A program made the position numbers and the translations under genes. From Gemmatimonadaceae bacterium (lineage in GTDB: Bacteria; Gemmatimonadota; Gemmatimonadetes; Gemmatimonadales; Gemmatimonadaceae), in the NCBI GenBank assembly GCA_035606695.1, contig DATNEW010000012.1:46932-110931 (forward strand): DNA of 64,000 nucleotides. The letters are read 5' to 3'. Position 1 is the first letter of the stretch. Each line of letters opens with the position of its first letter. The notes below the pieces were generated by a model. That model had not been told where the DNA came from, searched no databases, and saw only the letters and a list, made by a program, of their open reading frames with translations. Shown here in pieces: positions 1 through 9,323 of this stretch.

Positions 1-900
1 GAGAAATGGCGGCAGAACGACTTTTTCACCGAGCGTGTTGGGATCTTCGTCGACGGCGAAGCCCGGTCCGTCGGACGCGATCTCGAACAGAATGCCGTTC
101 GGTTCGCGGAAGTAGAGACTGCGAAACCAGAAGCGATCGACCTTTCCGCTGTTCGGCACACGCATGCTCACGAGTCGATCGGCCCACGCGTCGTAATCCG
201 CGTCGGGTGTGCGAAACGCAACGTGGTGTACGCCGCCCGCGCCCGGATGGGTCGGCGGCAAGTCCGGCTGCACGGCGATGTGCAGCTCCGCGGCGGGCCC
301 ACCGCTGCCCATCTCGTACACGTGAACCGTGTGCGCGGCGTTCTCCGGATGCGCGTACGTGCGCACCGGTCGCATGTTGAGAACCTTCTGAAGAATGACG
401 TCCGTTGGCTCGAGCCGCGGCACGCTGAGCACGATCGGGCCAAGCCCGCGCACCTGATGCTCCGGCGCAACCGGACTCCTGTCCCACGGATTGCCATTGC
501 CCGCTCCGCCGTCGTCGACCAGCGACAGGCGCTGGCCTTCCGGATCCTCGAAGTCGAGCGTGAGGCGTCCGTCGCGCTCGATTACCTCGCCGGAACGCAA
601 CTTCTGCCCGCGCAGATGCGCCGCCCACCACTCGAGCGCGCCCAGGCCGTTCACGCGCAAGCTCGTCCGAATGATCGAACGCGTGCCGCGGCGCTCGGGT
701 TGCACGGGCCAGTCGAAGAACGTGAGATCGCTGCCGGGCGAACCTTTCGCGTCGGCGTAGAAGAGATGATATGCGCTGACGTCGTCCTGATTCACCGAGC
801 GCTTCACGAGCCGCATCCCAAGCGTCTTCGTGTAGAACTGGTGATTGTCGCGAATCTTCGCCGACACGGCGGTGAGATGATGAATGCCGAGGAGTTCCAT
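1..900 (-). CDS. Ring-cleaving dioxygenase / glyoxalase-fold protein (MhqO/LinE-type), 3' end cut by window edge
   Basis: An open frame starts at the ATG complementary to 898-900 and runs without a stop off the left edge (300 residues visible). It begins [19 protein letters not shown] and has two vicinal-oxygen-chelate repeats. Candidate metal ligands are the His of IHHLTAV, the His of [15 protein letters not shown] and the Glu in [14 protein letters not shown]. This layout is typical of the Fe(II)/Mn(II) ring-cleaving dioxygenases and hydroquinone-responsive MhqO/MhqA proteins, about 310-320 residues long. It lies 12 bp downstream of a marR-type gene on the same strand, so the two are probably co-transcribed and controlled by the palindrome at 1372-1389. 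Family assignment is good. The substrate, perhaps a quinone, hydroquinone or chlorinated aromatic, is inferred only from the family and neighbour. Confidence 0.85.
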   Translation of the reverse strand, partial: MELLGIHHLTAVSAKIRDNHQFYTKTLGMRLVKRSVNQDDVSAYHLFYADAKGSPGSDLTFFDWPVQPERRGTRSIIRTSLRVNGLGALEWWAAHLRGQKLRSGEVIERDGRLTLDFEDPEGQRLSLVDDGGAGNGNPWDRSPVAPEHQVRGLGPIVLSVPRLEPTDVILQKVLNMRPVRTYAHPENAAHTVHVYEMGSGGPAAELHIAVQPDLPPTHPGAGGVHHVAFRTPDADYDAWADRLVSMRVPNSGKVDRFWFRSLYFREPNGILFEIASDGPGFAVDEDPNTLGEKVVLPPFL

Positions 901-912
901 GATTCCCTCTTT

Positions 913-1350
913 TTATTTCTGAAGTTCCGCGCCCTTGCCGAGCTTGCGGAGCAGATTGACGAGTGTAGTGCGTTCGCGCGGCGTCAGTGCCGACACGGCC
1001 TGTTCGAGATCCTTCTCGTGCCGCGCGAACGCCGGGACGATCAGCTTTCGCCCCTCGCGCGTGAGCTCGACCACCCGCACTCGGCGATCGTTTGGATCGT
1101 CGGCGCGCGAGACGAGGCCCTTGTCCTCGAGGCGATCGACCGCGGTGGTGATCGACCCGCTGGTCAGCAGCAGCTTTCGTCCGAGCGTGTTCACCGGCAG
1201 CGGCCCTTTGTGCAGCAGTGCCTCGAGCACGGCGAAATCGGTAGCGCCGAGTCCCGTGTGGCCGATGGACTCGTGGGCACGAGTCTCGACGGCGCGGGCA
1301 GCTTTCCAGAGAACGAGCCAGGTGTGAATGCCGGTCGGGGTGCGCGTCAT
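913..1350 (-). CDS. MarR-family transcriptional regulator (MhqR-like)
   Basis: 145 residues from the ATG at 1350 (MTRTPTGIHTWLVLWKAARA). The winged helix-turn-helix is clear: LGATDFAVLEALLHKGPLPV, recognition helix LLTSGSITTAVDRLEDKGLV, then wing DPNDRRVRVVELTREG. The LLTSGSIT...DRLE recognition sequence is like that of MhqR-type repressors, which release an IR operator when quinones or electrophiles are present. The downstream gene is a ring-cleaving dioxygenase, as in mhq loci, and an 18-bp palindrome lies 22 bp upstream of the start. An in-frame extension to 1596 exists, but it has no family similarity and would run through the operator, so it was not used. Autoregulation is inferred. Confidence 0.9.
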   Translation of the reverse strand: MTRTPTGIHTWLVLWKAARAVETRAHESIGHTGLGATDFAVLEALLHKGPLPVNTLGRKLLLTSGSITTAVDRLEDKGLVSRADDPNDRRVRVVELTREGRKLIVPAFARHEKDLEQAVSALTPRERTTLVNLLRKLGKGAELQK

Positions 1351-1371
1351 GGCAAGTAACTTAACGTCAAG

Positions 1372-1389
1372 TATCTTGATATCAAGATA
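1372..1389. promoter_or_regulatory. Perfect 18-bp palindrome, candidate MarR/MhqR operator
   Basis: TATCTTGATATCAAGATA is a perfect inverted repeat in the divergent gap between the marR-type gene (start 1350) and the secreted protein at 1446. Flanking sequence adds overlapping half sites, for example TCAAGtatCTTGA at 1367-1379. From memory, the Bacillus MhqR operator has the same ATCT...AGAT inverted-repeat architecture. The site could repress both directions. Binding is inferred. Confidence 0.7.
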
Positions 1390-1445
1390 TCTTGGATGAC
1401 GTGCGGGGCGGTGCGACACCGAGCCCGCTTGATCGTCAATTACGG

Positions 1446-3131
1446 ATGAGAGCGCACATTCTGGCGGCGATCGCTCCGGTCGCCGCTCCCCTTGTCGCGG
1501 CGGCAACGATCGCCGCCACGGCCTCGGCGCAGTCGCCCGCCGCGTCGAGCGCCGCGTGGAACGCCGTGTGGCCCGAACGCGTTGCCGTCGGCGCACGGCT
1601 CGGCGAATCCATGCCGCCGGTGACCGTCGAAGCCGACAAGACCGGGTGGGTCACGATCACGTTTCTCTCACAGCAAGGCGTCGTCGGCCGCGACCCGGCG
1701 CCGATCCGCATGCTGACCGGAGCGCGCGATCTCGAGGCGTGGATCGCGCGCACGCGTCCCATCGTTCAGGCCGTCGACACTCTCGGCGGCGATTTCCCGC
1801 TGCATGTGGTGCTCGGACACGGAGGGTTTCAAGTCGAGGCGCGGCCGTCCGGGCCGACGCGCGGTTCCGTCAACCTGTACTGGCGGCATTGCCAACCGGG
1901 CTACGGTTCGGCCGTCGTGACAAAAAAGGCGGCGCTCGATTTCCTCGACCTGCTCGACAGCGCGGCGCGAGTCGCGGGTGGCCGGGATGGTCGTGCACCG
2001 ACGCTGGCGCGTCCGTACTTCAGTGAAGATGTGAGTTGCCCGGCCCGGCCCGACACGACGAACGCGCGCGTCGAGATCGACTCCGCGCGCTTCACCGGTC
2101 CGGTCGAGATCGGCACGGCCTTCGTCGTCGACACGGCCGGAAATATCGAACGCGGCTCGATCGAGTTTCTGCCTGGTGCCGATACGTCGGTCGTTCGGGC
2201 CGCCCGGTCGGCCATGCAAAGCTGGCATTTTCATGCGGCGGAAATCGACGGCACGCCGGTCCGTCAGGTTGTTGAGCGATCTCTTATCGCGTGGCCGCGC
2301 AGAACGTTGCCGTTCGGCCAGGGGCGTCTCGACATCCACGCCACGCACGACGGTTGGGTGTACTACCACAGCATTGGCGGACCGCGGCGCGGTGACGTGC
2401 AGGATTGGTTTCACCCGGATTCAATTGACGCCTACGCGCAGCGGCTCGACGCGTTGAACCTCGAGGCGGCCGCGATATCGCCGGACTCGAGCTATCGCCA
2501 GACCAGAATGACGTCGCTCGGCTGGAACAGCGGCGTGCGCCTGAGTGCGGGGTATCTGCGCCAGGAAAAGCGAACATTCGAGGTGTCGTCGCTGGCGTGG
2601 TGCGGCGACCCGCATCCCGAGAGCAGTGGGAAGGCCCAGGCCACGCCGATCTTTCGCAATGCCGCGCGCGAGGCGCGTGCGGATAGATCCCCGCCGGCTG
2701 ATCCTGGTCGCGGGAATTACACCGGAGCCGACGTCGCCTGCCCCGCCTCGCTGCCGTGGGTTGCGGTGCCCGTCGGTGGTCTGAATCCGGTGAATAGCCC
2801 GAACAACATGAACGGCGTGTGGCGGCCGCCGGTTGGCGTGTATCCGGACTTCATGCGTTCGCGCAACGCGCGCGCGGACGTGCTCGCGTCATTCCTCGTG
2901 GACAGCATTGGCGTTGCGGACCCGCGCACGGTGGTCGTGCTGGCGTCGACGGATCGCCGGCTTGCCGCGGCGGTTCGCGCGAGCCTCGCCGCCTCTCGCT
3001 ATCAGCCGGCGACGCGCGCGGGACGCCGTGTATCGCAACGCGTGATCGACGTCATTCGCTTCGAGCCGCCGCCGATCTGCGCGGCGCTCGATGCAAATCC
3101 CGCGTGTCCGCACCGCTATCGCGATCGCTAG
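1446..3131 (+). CDS. Secreted protein with two TonB-C-like domains
   Basis: 561 residues from ATG 1446, which opens a clear signal peptide (MRAHILAAIAPVAAPLVAAA...ASAQ). A TTG at 1392 would add 18 residues ahead of that signal and is less likely. Two segments resemble the TonB C-terminal fold. One is around residues 215-285, with GTAFVVDTAGNIERGSIEFL followed by AARSAMQSWHFHAAEIDG. The other is near the C-terminus, with LASFLVDSIGVADPRTVVVL and AAVRASLAASRYQPATRAG. No membrane anchor follows the signal, so it is probably periplasmic or surface-exposed rather than a true energy transducer. The function is unknown. It is transcribed divergently from the marR-type gene across the palindrome at 1372-1389. 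Confidence 0.75.
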   Translation: MRAHILAAIAPVAAPLVAAATIAATASAQSPAASSAAWNAVWPERVAVGARLGESMPPVTVEADKTGWVTITFLSQQGVVGRDPAPIRMLTGARDLEAWIARTRPIVQAVDTLGGDFPLHVVLGHGGFQVEARPSGPTRGSVNLYWRHCQPGYGSAVVTKKAALDFLDLLDSAARVAGGRDGRAPTLARPYFSEDVSCPARPDTTNARVEIDSARFTGPVEIGTAFVVDTAGNIERGSIEFLPGADTSVVRAARSAMQSWHFHAAEIDGTPVRQVVERSLIAWPRRTLPFGQGRLDIHATHDGWVYYHSIGGPRRGDVQDWFHPDSIDAYAQRLDALNLEAAAISPDSSYRQTRMTSLGWNSGVRLSAGYLRQEKRTFEVSSLAWCGDPHPESSGKAQATPIFRNAAREARADRSPPADPGRGNYTGADVACPASLPWVAVPVGGLNPVNSPNNMNGVWRPPVGVYPDFMRSRNARADVLASFLVDSIGVADPRTVVVLASTDRRLAAAVRASLAASRYQPATRAGRRVSQRVIDVIRFEPPPICAALDANPACPHRYRDR

Positions 3132-3180
3132 CGTTAGCGCGATCGTTAGCGCGCTCGCTAGTGTGATTGCCGCGCGATCA

Positions 3181-4197
3181 TCAGCCGTCGATCTCTCGAC
3201 GAACGACGGGCGCCACTCTGGTGCCGAGCAGCTCGATCGACTTCATCAGTGACGCGTGCGGTACGCACCCCACGTCCATCTGCGCGAGAAAGCGCTGATG
3301 ATGAAAGAGCTGGTGCTCGTGCAGAATCTTGTCGATGACTTCCTGCACGCTGCCGACGAGCAGCGCGCCGGCGGGCGATCGCGATGTGTCGAACTGCCGG
3401 CGCGTGGTCGGCGGCCAGCCGCGTTCGCGCCCGATGCGCGTCATCGCCGCGGCGTACGACGGAAAAAACGCGTCCGCGGCCGCCTGCGAATCTTCGCCGA
3501 CGAACGCATGTGAGTTGATGCCCACGGCCAGGGCTGCGGGGTCGTGACCCGCGCGAGCCGCCGTGTCGCGGTAGAGCTCGACCATCGGGACGAAGTGTTC
3601 GGGCGATCCGCCGATGATCGCGATCGCGAGTGGAAGTCCGAGCGTCGCCGCGCGGATTACGGATTGCGGCGTTCCGCCGACGGCAATCCACACGGGCAGA
3701 GGCCGCTGCACCGGCCGGGGATACACACCGAGCTCGTCGAGCGGAGTCCGATGTTTGCCCGACCAGGAGACCCTCTCGTTGTTACGAAGCTCGAGCAAGA
3801 GATCGAGCTTCGCGCTGAACAGCGCGTCGTAATCGTGGAGATCGTAGCCAAACAACGGAAACGACTCGATGAAGGAACCGCGCCCCGCCATGATCTCCGC
3901 GCGGCCGCCGGAGAGCAGATCCACGGTCGCGAAGTCCTGAAAGACGCGAACGGGGTCGTCCGAGCTGAGGACCGTAACGGCGCTCGTCAGCCGAATTCGT
4001 TTGGTGCGCACGGCGGCGGCGCCGAGCACGACGGCAGGGGACGACACGGCATAGTCGGGGCGATGATGTTCGCCCACGCCGAATACATCCAGGCCTACTT
4101 CGTCCGCGAGTTGGATCTCTTCGATGAGATCGCGCAACCGCCGCTCCGGGCCGACGTCGGGCGTCGTGTCGGCAAAGCTGTATACGCCAATGTGCAT
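3181..4197 (-). CDS. LLM-class flavin-dependent oxidoreductase
   Basis: 338 residues from ATG 4197 ([20 protein letters not shown]); a TTG at 4203 would add two. Luciferase-like monooxygenase hallmarks are visible: [20 protein letters not shown] near the N-terminus, [30 protein letters not shown], and [20 protein letters not shown]. These belong to the bacterial luciferase-like TIM barrel that uses F420 or reduced FMN. The subfamily and substrate cannot be told from sequence. It stands alone, convergent with the gene at 1446 and divergent from tonB at 4304. Confidence 0.9.
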   Translation of the reverse strand: MHIGVYSFADTTPDVGPERRLRDLIEEIQLADEVGLDVFGVGEHHRPDYAVSSPAVVLGAAAVRTKRIRLTSAVTVLSSDDPVRVFQDFATVDLLSGGRAEIMAGRGSFIESFPLFGYDLHDYDALFSAKLDLLLELRNNERVSWSGKHRTPLDELGVYPRPVQRPLPVWIAVGGTPQSVIRAATLGLPLAIAIIGGSPEHFVPMVELYRDTAARAGHDPAALAVGINSHAFVGEDSQAAADAFFPSYAAAMTRIGRERGWPPTTRRQFDTSRSPAGALLVGSVQEVIDKILHEHQLFHHQRFLAQMDVGCVPHASLMKSIELLGTRVAPVVRREIDG

Positions 4198-4303
4198 AGC
4201 CAAAAGCTACGTGCCCGGCATACGCGGTGGCGCGACAGATGCCTATTCGGCAAGCGGCAGACTGGGTTCGGTGCGGAAAGGGTGAGGGGAAGGGGCGGGG
4301 AAC

Positions 4304-5059
4304 ATGTTGAGAACTCTCATTGGATCACAGCCCGTTCACGAGGGCTGGTTCGGTGGTACAGCGGTGAGCACCGTCACACATGGTGCGCTCATCGCACTGG
4401 CGGTGGTCAGCACCACGCACAACGGCACGTCCGTTCAGGAACGGCGTGCGTACGCGCCGGTCGAGCACATCACGTATGTCGACCCGACGCGTTTCATGAC
4501 ACCGCCGCCGGCGACGCGGGCCGCGACAGCCGCGCGTGCGAAACCGGCCAAGCCCGCACAGCCGGACTTGTGGGCGACGAACGCGTCGGTCGAGCTCGCG
4601 CTATCGAGCGTTCGCGTTCCCGAGGCGGCCGCGCCCGATTTGACTTCTGTCACGGATGCGTGGATCGGAGCGGCGGACTCACTCAGCACGCTGGGCAGCG
4701 ACATTGCGTCGAAGCTGCTCGCGTCGGCGGTGGTGCATCCGCCGGAGAACGGCATCTATACGGAAGACATGGTCGAGCGGGGCGTGAAACCGCTGCGCGG
4801 AAATCCGACGCCGCGGTATCCGTCGATGCTGCAGGACATGGGGATCGAAGGCGACTTCGTCGTGAAGTTCGTGGTGGATACGACGGGCGCCGTCGTCGCC
4901 GACAAGATCGAGTTTCCGTCGTCGATGCATCGGCTGTTCGCGGACGCCGTGCGGCGCGCGCTTCGCGCCTCGCGATATTTCCCGGCGACGTTCGGTGGAC
5001 AGGTGGTACCGCAACTCGTCGTGCAGGAATTCCGCTTTACGATGGGCCGGCGGCGGTAG
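4304..5059 (+). CDS. Energy transducer TonB-family protein
   Basis: 251 residues from ATG 4304, preceded by a purine-rich stretch containing AGGGGAAGGGG. The N-terminus carries one hydrophobic segment (about residues 18-38, GGTAVSTVTHGALIALAVVS) followed by an Ala/Pro-rich periplasmic linker. The C-terminal TonB domain spans about residues 155-250: NPTPRYPSMLQDMGIEGDFV, VVDTTGAVVADKIEFPSS, RRALRASRYFPATFGGQVV. The role would be transmitting proton-motive force to outer-membrane receptors, but no ExbB/ExbD or TonB-dependent receptor lies nearby, so the partner is unknown. Confidence 0.85.
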   Translation: MLRTLIGSQPVHEGWFGGTAVSTVTHGALIALAVVSTTHNGTSVQERRAYAPVEHITYVDPTRFMTPPPATRAATAARAKPAKPAQPDLWATNASVELALSSVRVPEAAAPDLTSVTDAWIGAADSLSTLGSDIASKLLASAVVHPPENGIYTEDMVERGVKPLRGNPTPRYPSMLQDMGIEGDFVVKFVVDTTGAVVADKIEFPSSMHRLFADAVRRALRASRYFPATFGGQVVPQLVVQEFRFTMGRRR

Positions 5060-5080
5060 CCTGGCGGTATCTTCGCTCGC

Positions 5081-7552
5081 TCAAATGGTCGCGCCGAGGT
5101 AGCCGGCCAATCGCAACACGTCGGCGAACACGCCGGCCGCGGTCACTTCGCGGCCGGCGCCCGGGCCTTGAACGACGAGCGGATTCTCGCTGTAGCGGCG
5201 CGTTCTGAACAACACGATGTTGTCGGTCAGCTGCAGGCGCGCGAATGGATGCGTCGTGCCGTATTCACGCAAACCGACACTCGCCGAGCCGTCGCGGGCG
5301 ACGCGGCCGACGAAGCGAAGCACCTTGCCCGCTTCGTGGGCGCGGCGGCGGCGCATCTCGATCTCGTCATCGTGCGCGGCCAGCGCGGCAAGGAATTCTT
5401 CGGGCGTGCCCGATTGCAGCGCCTCAGGCACGAGACTTTGAACGCTGACGTCGGCGAGCTCGAGGTCGCCGTCCATCTCGCGCGCGAGAATCACGACCTT
5501 GCGCGCGACGTCGGTGCCCGACAGATCGTCGCGCGGATCGGGCTCGGTGTATCCGAGCTCGCGCGCGCGGGCGACGAGCGAGGAAAACGGCTGTGATCCG
5601 TCGAACGCGTTGAAGAGATACGACAGCGTGCCGGAAAGAATGCCTTCGATCTCGATGATCTCGTCGCCGGTTTGCACGAGATCGCGCAGCGTTTGAATGA
5701 TCGGCAGCGCGGCGCCGACGGTCGTTTCGTAGAGATAATGCGCGCCGACGGCGCGGTTCGCGGCGCGCAGCCGTCGATAGTACGCGATGCTCGACGCGTT
5801 CGCGCGCTTGTTGGGCGTGATCACGTGAATGCCGCTCGCGAGCCACGCCTCGTACCGCGCGGCGACGCGATCGTTCGCCGTGCAGTCCACGATCGCCGCG
5901 TGCGGCAGGTGATCCGTGTGGACGTGCACCACGAATCGGTCGAGGTCGAGCGGCTCGCCATGCGCCTCGAGCAGCTCGCGCCAGCGCTCGAGATCGATGG
6001 CGCGATCGCTGAGCAGCATGTGCCGCGACGTCGAAATCGCGCGCACGCGGAGATCGACGCCGAACGTGCGCTCGAGGCGCGCCGACTCGCGCGCGAGCTG
6101 GCGCAGCAACTCGGATCCGACGTTTCCCGCGCCGACCAGGCCGATTGAGATCGTTTGCTCGGAGAGATACAACCCAGCGTGCGCCGCACGGAGCGCCCGT
6201 TGGGTATCCGGCGCGTTCACCACCACCGAGATGTTGCGCTCGGACGAGCCCTGAGCGATCGCGCGAATGTTCACGCGCGCTTTCCCGAGCGCGCTGAAGA
6301 CTTTCGCCGCGACGCCGGGAACGCCGGCCATGCCGTCGCCGACGACGGCGAGGATGCTGCACTCACGCGCGATCTCGACGCGTTGAATCTGCCCATGATG
6401 CTGCTCGGCGAAGAACGCGCGTTCGACAGCGTCGCGCGCACGATCGGCAACGGCCGCCGGCACCGCGAAACAGATCGAGTGCTCCGAGCTGCCCTGCGAG
6501 ATCATGATCACCGAGATGCCGTCATCGCGCAACGCGCCGAACAAGCGCTGCGCGGTCCCGGGCACGCCGATCATTCCCGTGCCCTCGAGGTTGAGCAGCG
6601 CGACGGACTCGATCGCGGTGAGTCCCTTCACGACGTAGCCGGTCGACGGTCCCGCGTGGATGCGGGTGCCGGGCAGCTCGGGGCGGAAGGTGTTTCGGAT
6701 GTAGATGGGCAACCCGCGCTCGACGGCGGGCGCCATCGTGCTCGGATGCACGACTTTCGCGCCGAAGTATGCGAGCTCCATCGCTTCGTCGTACGACATG
6801 TTGTCGAGCGTGACGGCTTCGGGCACGAGGCGCGGATCGGCGCTCATGACGCCGTCGACGTCGGTCCAGATGTGGATCTCGCGCGCGTCGAGCAGCGCGC
6901 CAAAGATCGATGCGCTGTAATCGCTGCCGTTTCGCCCGAGCGTCGTGGCCACGCCGCTCGGCGCCGATGCGACGAAGCCGGTGATGACGAGCGTCGGCGG
7001 AATTTCCCGTCGTTGCCCGAGCCATGCGGCGAGTCGCTCGCGTGATGCCGCCCAATCGATTTGCGGCACGTCATCTCGCCACTCGGCCACCAGCACCTCG
7101 CGCGCGTTGAGCGCGGCGGCCTGTCCGCCGGTTCCGTTGATCTGCGCCGCAAGCAGCCGCGCCGACCAGATCTCGCCGAAGCCGGCAACGAGGTCGAGTG
7201 TCTCTCGGGAATGACGGCGCAGCAGCGTCGTCGCGTGCAACACGTCGCGAATGTCGGCGAGATCGCGCTCGAGCCCGGCCAACAGGCTTCGAGCAGCGTC
7301 GTCGGCGATCAACGCGGCGATCGTCTCGACGTGTTTCTGCTCGACGTCATCGACGATCGTGGCGTATGATGAATCTCTTAATCCGGCTAGCTCGACGGCG
7401 CGGATCAGCGCGTTCGTCACGCCGCTCATCGCCGAGACGACGACGGCGCGCCGCGACTCGGGCCGGGCCGCGACGATTGCCGCGACCTGGCGAAAGCGTT
7501 CCGGATCGGCGAGGCTCGTGCCGCCGAACTTGTGAACGATCTCGACCGTCAT
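5081..7552 (-). CDS. thrA: Bifunctional aspartate kinase / homoserine dehydrogenase I
   Basis: 823 residues, close to the 820 of E. coli ThrA. The N-terminal aspartokinase opens with VHKFGGTSLADPERFRQVAA and includes GRNGSDYSASIFGALLDARE (about residues 1-290). Two ACT modules follow, marked by GMIGVPGTAQRLFGALRDDG and GDGMAGVPGVAAKVFSALGK; in the family these bind threonine for feedback inhibition. The homoserine dehydrogenase begins with the Rossmann motif GLVGAGNVGSELLRQLARES at about residue 470 and contains NKRANASSIAYY. It phosphorylates aspartate and reduces aspartate semialdehyde in the threonine/methionine branch. There are no thr neighbours. The next peptidase gene lies upstream on the same strand with a 21-bp gap. 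Confidence 0.97.
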   Translation of the reverse strand: MTVEIVHKFGGTSLADPERFRQVAAIVAARPESRRAVVVSAMSGVTNALIRAVELAGLRDSSYATIVDDVEQKHVETIAALIADDAARSLLAGLERDLADIRDVLHATTLLRRHSRETLDLVAGFGEIWSARLLAAQINGTGGQAAALNAREVLVAEWRDDVPQIDWAASRERLAAWLGQRREIPPTLVITGFVASAPSGVATTLGRNGSDYSASIFGALLDAREIHIWTDVDGVMSADPRLVPEAVTLDNMSYDEAMELAYFGAKVVHPSTMAPAVERGLPIYIRNTFRPELPGTRIHAGPSTGYVVKGLTAIESVALLNLEGTGMIGVPGTAQRLFGALRDDGISVIMISQGSSEHSICFAVPAAVADRARDAVERAFFAEQHHGQIQRVEIARECSILAVVGDGMAGVPGVAAKVFSALGKARVNIRAIAQGSSERNISVVVNAPDTQRALRAAHAGLYLSEQTISIGLVGAGNVGSELLRQLARESARLERTFGVDLRVRAISTSRHMLLSDRAIDLERWRELLEAHGEPLDLDRFVVHVHTDHLPHAAIVDCTANDRVAARYEAWLASGIHVITPNKRANASSIAYYRRLRAANRAVGAHYLYETTVGAALPIIQTLRDLVQTGDEIIEIEGILSGTLSYLFNAFDGSQPFSSLVARARELGYTEPDPRDDLSGTDVARKVVILAREMDGDLELADVSVQSLVPEALQSGTPEEFLAALAAHDDEIEMRRRRAHEAGKVLRFVGRVARDGSASVGLREYGTTHPFARLQLTDNIVLFRTRRYSENPLVVQGPGAGREVTAAGVFADVLRLAGYLGATI

Positions 7553-7573
7553 GGCGCCTCGAATCGCCGGAGA

Positions 7574-9052
7574 TCAGCGCGGGGCGCGCGGGATCTTCTC
7601 GTCGCGCATCGCCGCGTTGTACGCGAAGGCGGCGAACACGATCGCCGCTTCCTTGATGTCGTCCGGCTTCATGCGATCGATCGTGTCCATGTCGGTGTGA
7701 TGGATGCGCACGTCGTAGTCCGCGAACTCCTGCACGGGATTGAAGCCCGGGATGCCCTGAGCGATGAAGCTCAAGTGGTCGGTGTTGCCGATGCCGGCGA
7801 CGACGTTCTTGCGGGCGCCCAGGTCCTTGAAGGGCTCGAGCCACGCGTCGAAGATCTGTTTGGCGGCGGCGTTGCCCTCGGTGTAGAAGCCGTAGACCAG
7901 ACCGTAGCCGGGATCGATGTTGAAGTAGACCGACATCTTGTCGCGCGCGCCCGCGTTGGCGTCGCCGGCGAGGTGTCGCTCGACCCACGCGCGCGACCCG
8001 AACAGGCCTTCCTCCTCTCCGCCCCACAGGGCGACGCGAATCGTGCGGCGCGGGCGCGCGCCGACCGCGGTGAGAATGCGCATGGCTTCCATCACGGTAG
8101 CCGCGCCGTCGGCGTTGTCCATGGCGCCCGTGGCGGCGTGCCAGGAATCGAGATGGCCGCCGATCATCACGACTTCGTCTTTCAGGCGGGGATCGGTCCC
8201 GGGCAGCTCGGCGATGACGTTATAGCCGCTCGTGTCCCGCGTGAAGTACTGGCCGTGAACGTTGACGCGAAGCGTGGGCGCGACGTGGTTTGCCAATAAT
8301 CTAATTATATTATTGTAATGCTCCGCCGCGACGACGACGGTCGGCACGCCGCTCGCGCCGGCGTCGCGCGTCTGTACGAACAGCGTGCCGTGAATGCCGC
8401 GGCTCGGCTTGAGCACCACGCCGACGCCCGCATCGTGCAGGATGGCCGCGATGCGTTGCGCTTCGGTCGGACCGCGCCCGCCGCCCCGCCCTCCGCGACC
8501 GCCACCGATCGGCGGGGCGGGGGTGTACACGTCGGCCGGCGCGTTCGGCGCCGTGGGATTGACGCGGTCCTCGCGGATGAAGTTCGTCATCAGCGGCTGC
8601 GCGAGGACGATCGCGCCCTTCAGGCGGCCGCGCATCTTCTCGAGCGAATCGGCCGAGATGCCGGCGATGAGCAGCGGCGTGCCGACGACGTCGCCGTTCG
8701 TGGAGGGCGACCACGCATCCGGGTAGCCGATGAGCGGCGTGTAGCGCGGGGCCGTCATCTCGAGCGTGAACTTGTCGAGTTGCCACCCGCGGCCGAACGG
8801 CCAGCTCTCCATGTGGACGTCCGACAATCCAAAACTCTCGAGCCGTCCCTTCGCGTACTCGGCGGCGCGCATGAACGCGGGCGAACCGGTGAGCCGCGGC
8901 CCGATGACCGTCGCGATCGTGTCGAGCATCGCGTACGCGTGCGAGTGGTTGAGCCCTTCGTCACGGATCCTGGCGATCATCGCGCGATCGAAGCTTTCCT
9001 GGGCAGCGAGAAGGCTGGGAATCGCGAGCAGTGCGGGAATGAGTCGGCGCAT
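7574..9052 (-). CDS. M28-family zinc aminopeptidase with PA domain, secreted
   Basis: 492 residues from ATG 9052 (a TTG two codons upstream is possible), starting with the signal peptide MRRLIPALLAIPSLLAAQ. The di-zinc peptidase core has VVMIGGHLDSWHAATGAMDN (His, Asp), WGGEEEGLFGSRAWVERHL (Glu-Glu), NIDPGYG (Asp) and HHTDMDTIDRM (His). Between the N-terminus and the core is a protease-associated (PA) region with a Gly/Arg-rich loop (GGGRGGRGGGRGP, about residues 205-218), a likely flexible insertion. Probably periplasmic or exported, releasing N-terminal residues from peptides. An AT-rich patch of rare codons at 8294-8319 encodes part of HYNNIIRLLANH. Confidence 0.92.
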   Translation of the reverse strand: MRRLIPALLAIPSLLAAQESFDRAMIARIRDEGLNHSHAYAMLDTIATVIGPRLTGSPAFMRAAEYAKGRLESFGLSDVHMESWPFGRGWQLDKFTLEMTAPRYTPLIGYPDAWSPSTNGDVVGTPLLIAGISADSLEKMRGRLKGAIVLAQPLMTNFIREDRVNPTAPNAPADVYTPAPPIGGGRGGRGGGRGPTEAQRIAAILHDAGVGVVLKPSRGIHGTLFVQTRDAGASGVPTVVVAAEHYNNIIRLLANHVAPTLRVNVHGQYFTRDTSGYNVIAELPGTDPRLKDEVVMIGGHLDSWHAATGAMDNADGAATVMEAMRILTAVGARPRRTIRVALWGGEEEGLFGSRAWVERHLAGDANAGARDKMSVYFNIDPGYGLVYGFYTEGNAAAKQIFDAWLEPFKDLGARKNVVAGIGNTDHLSFIAQGIPGFNPVQEFADYDVRIHHTDMDTIDRMKPDDIKEAAIVFAAFAYNAAMRDEKIPRAPR

Positions 9053-9080
9053 GAGCAATTGTTGGGGTCACGCTCAGTAT

Positions 9081-9296
9081 ACCACGGACAACGGCGGACG
9101 AACACGGAACGGCACGGAGACGGCGTGAACTGCAGTCTACTGCCGTCCAGCGACTTCTTTTTGGAACACCCTCGGGACGCCTCGCGAATCGAAGCATCCC
9201 GGGGATGTTCTAAGAAGCATTCCCTTGAAACGCGATTCAAACGGTTTAAACGCCGTCTCCGTGCCTGTCAGTATTCGTCCGGCAGTTTTCCGTGGT
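9081..9296. repeat. Nested palindromic intergenic element (about 216 bp)
   Basis: The outer arms are an imperfect inverted repeat of about 50 bp: the left arm starts ACCACGGAC at 9081 and ends GGCACGGAGACGGCGT near 9126, and the right arm, ACGCCGTCTCCGTGCC from 9250, ends CCGTGGT at 9296. Inside is a second hairpin at about 9160-9214, with GGAACACCCTCGGGACGCCTC facing GAAGCATCCCGGGGATGTTC. It fills the gap between the M28 gene and the next hydrolase and contains no gene. The shape is that of a non-coding miniature element or large REP-like repeat. No second copy is in the window. Confidence 0.7.
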
Positions 9297-9323
9297 CCAG
9301 TTTTTTTGAGCATATTTCTCTGA

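Noticed and set aside
1392..1445. TTG start for the secreted protein at 1446
   Set aside because: It would place 18 polar residues ahead of a clean signal peptide and overlaps the operator region.
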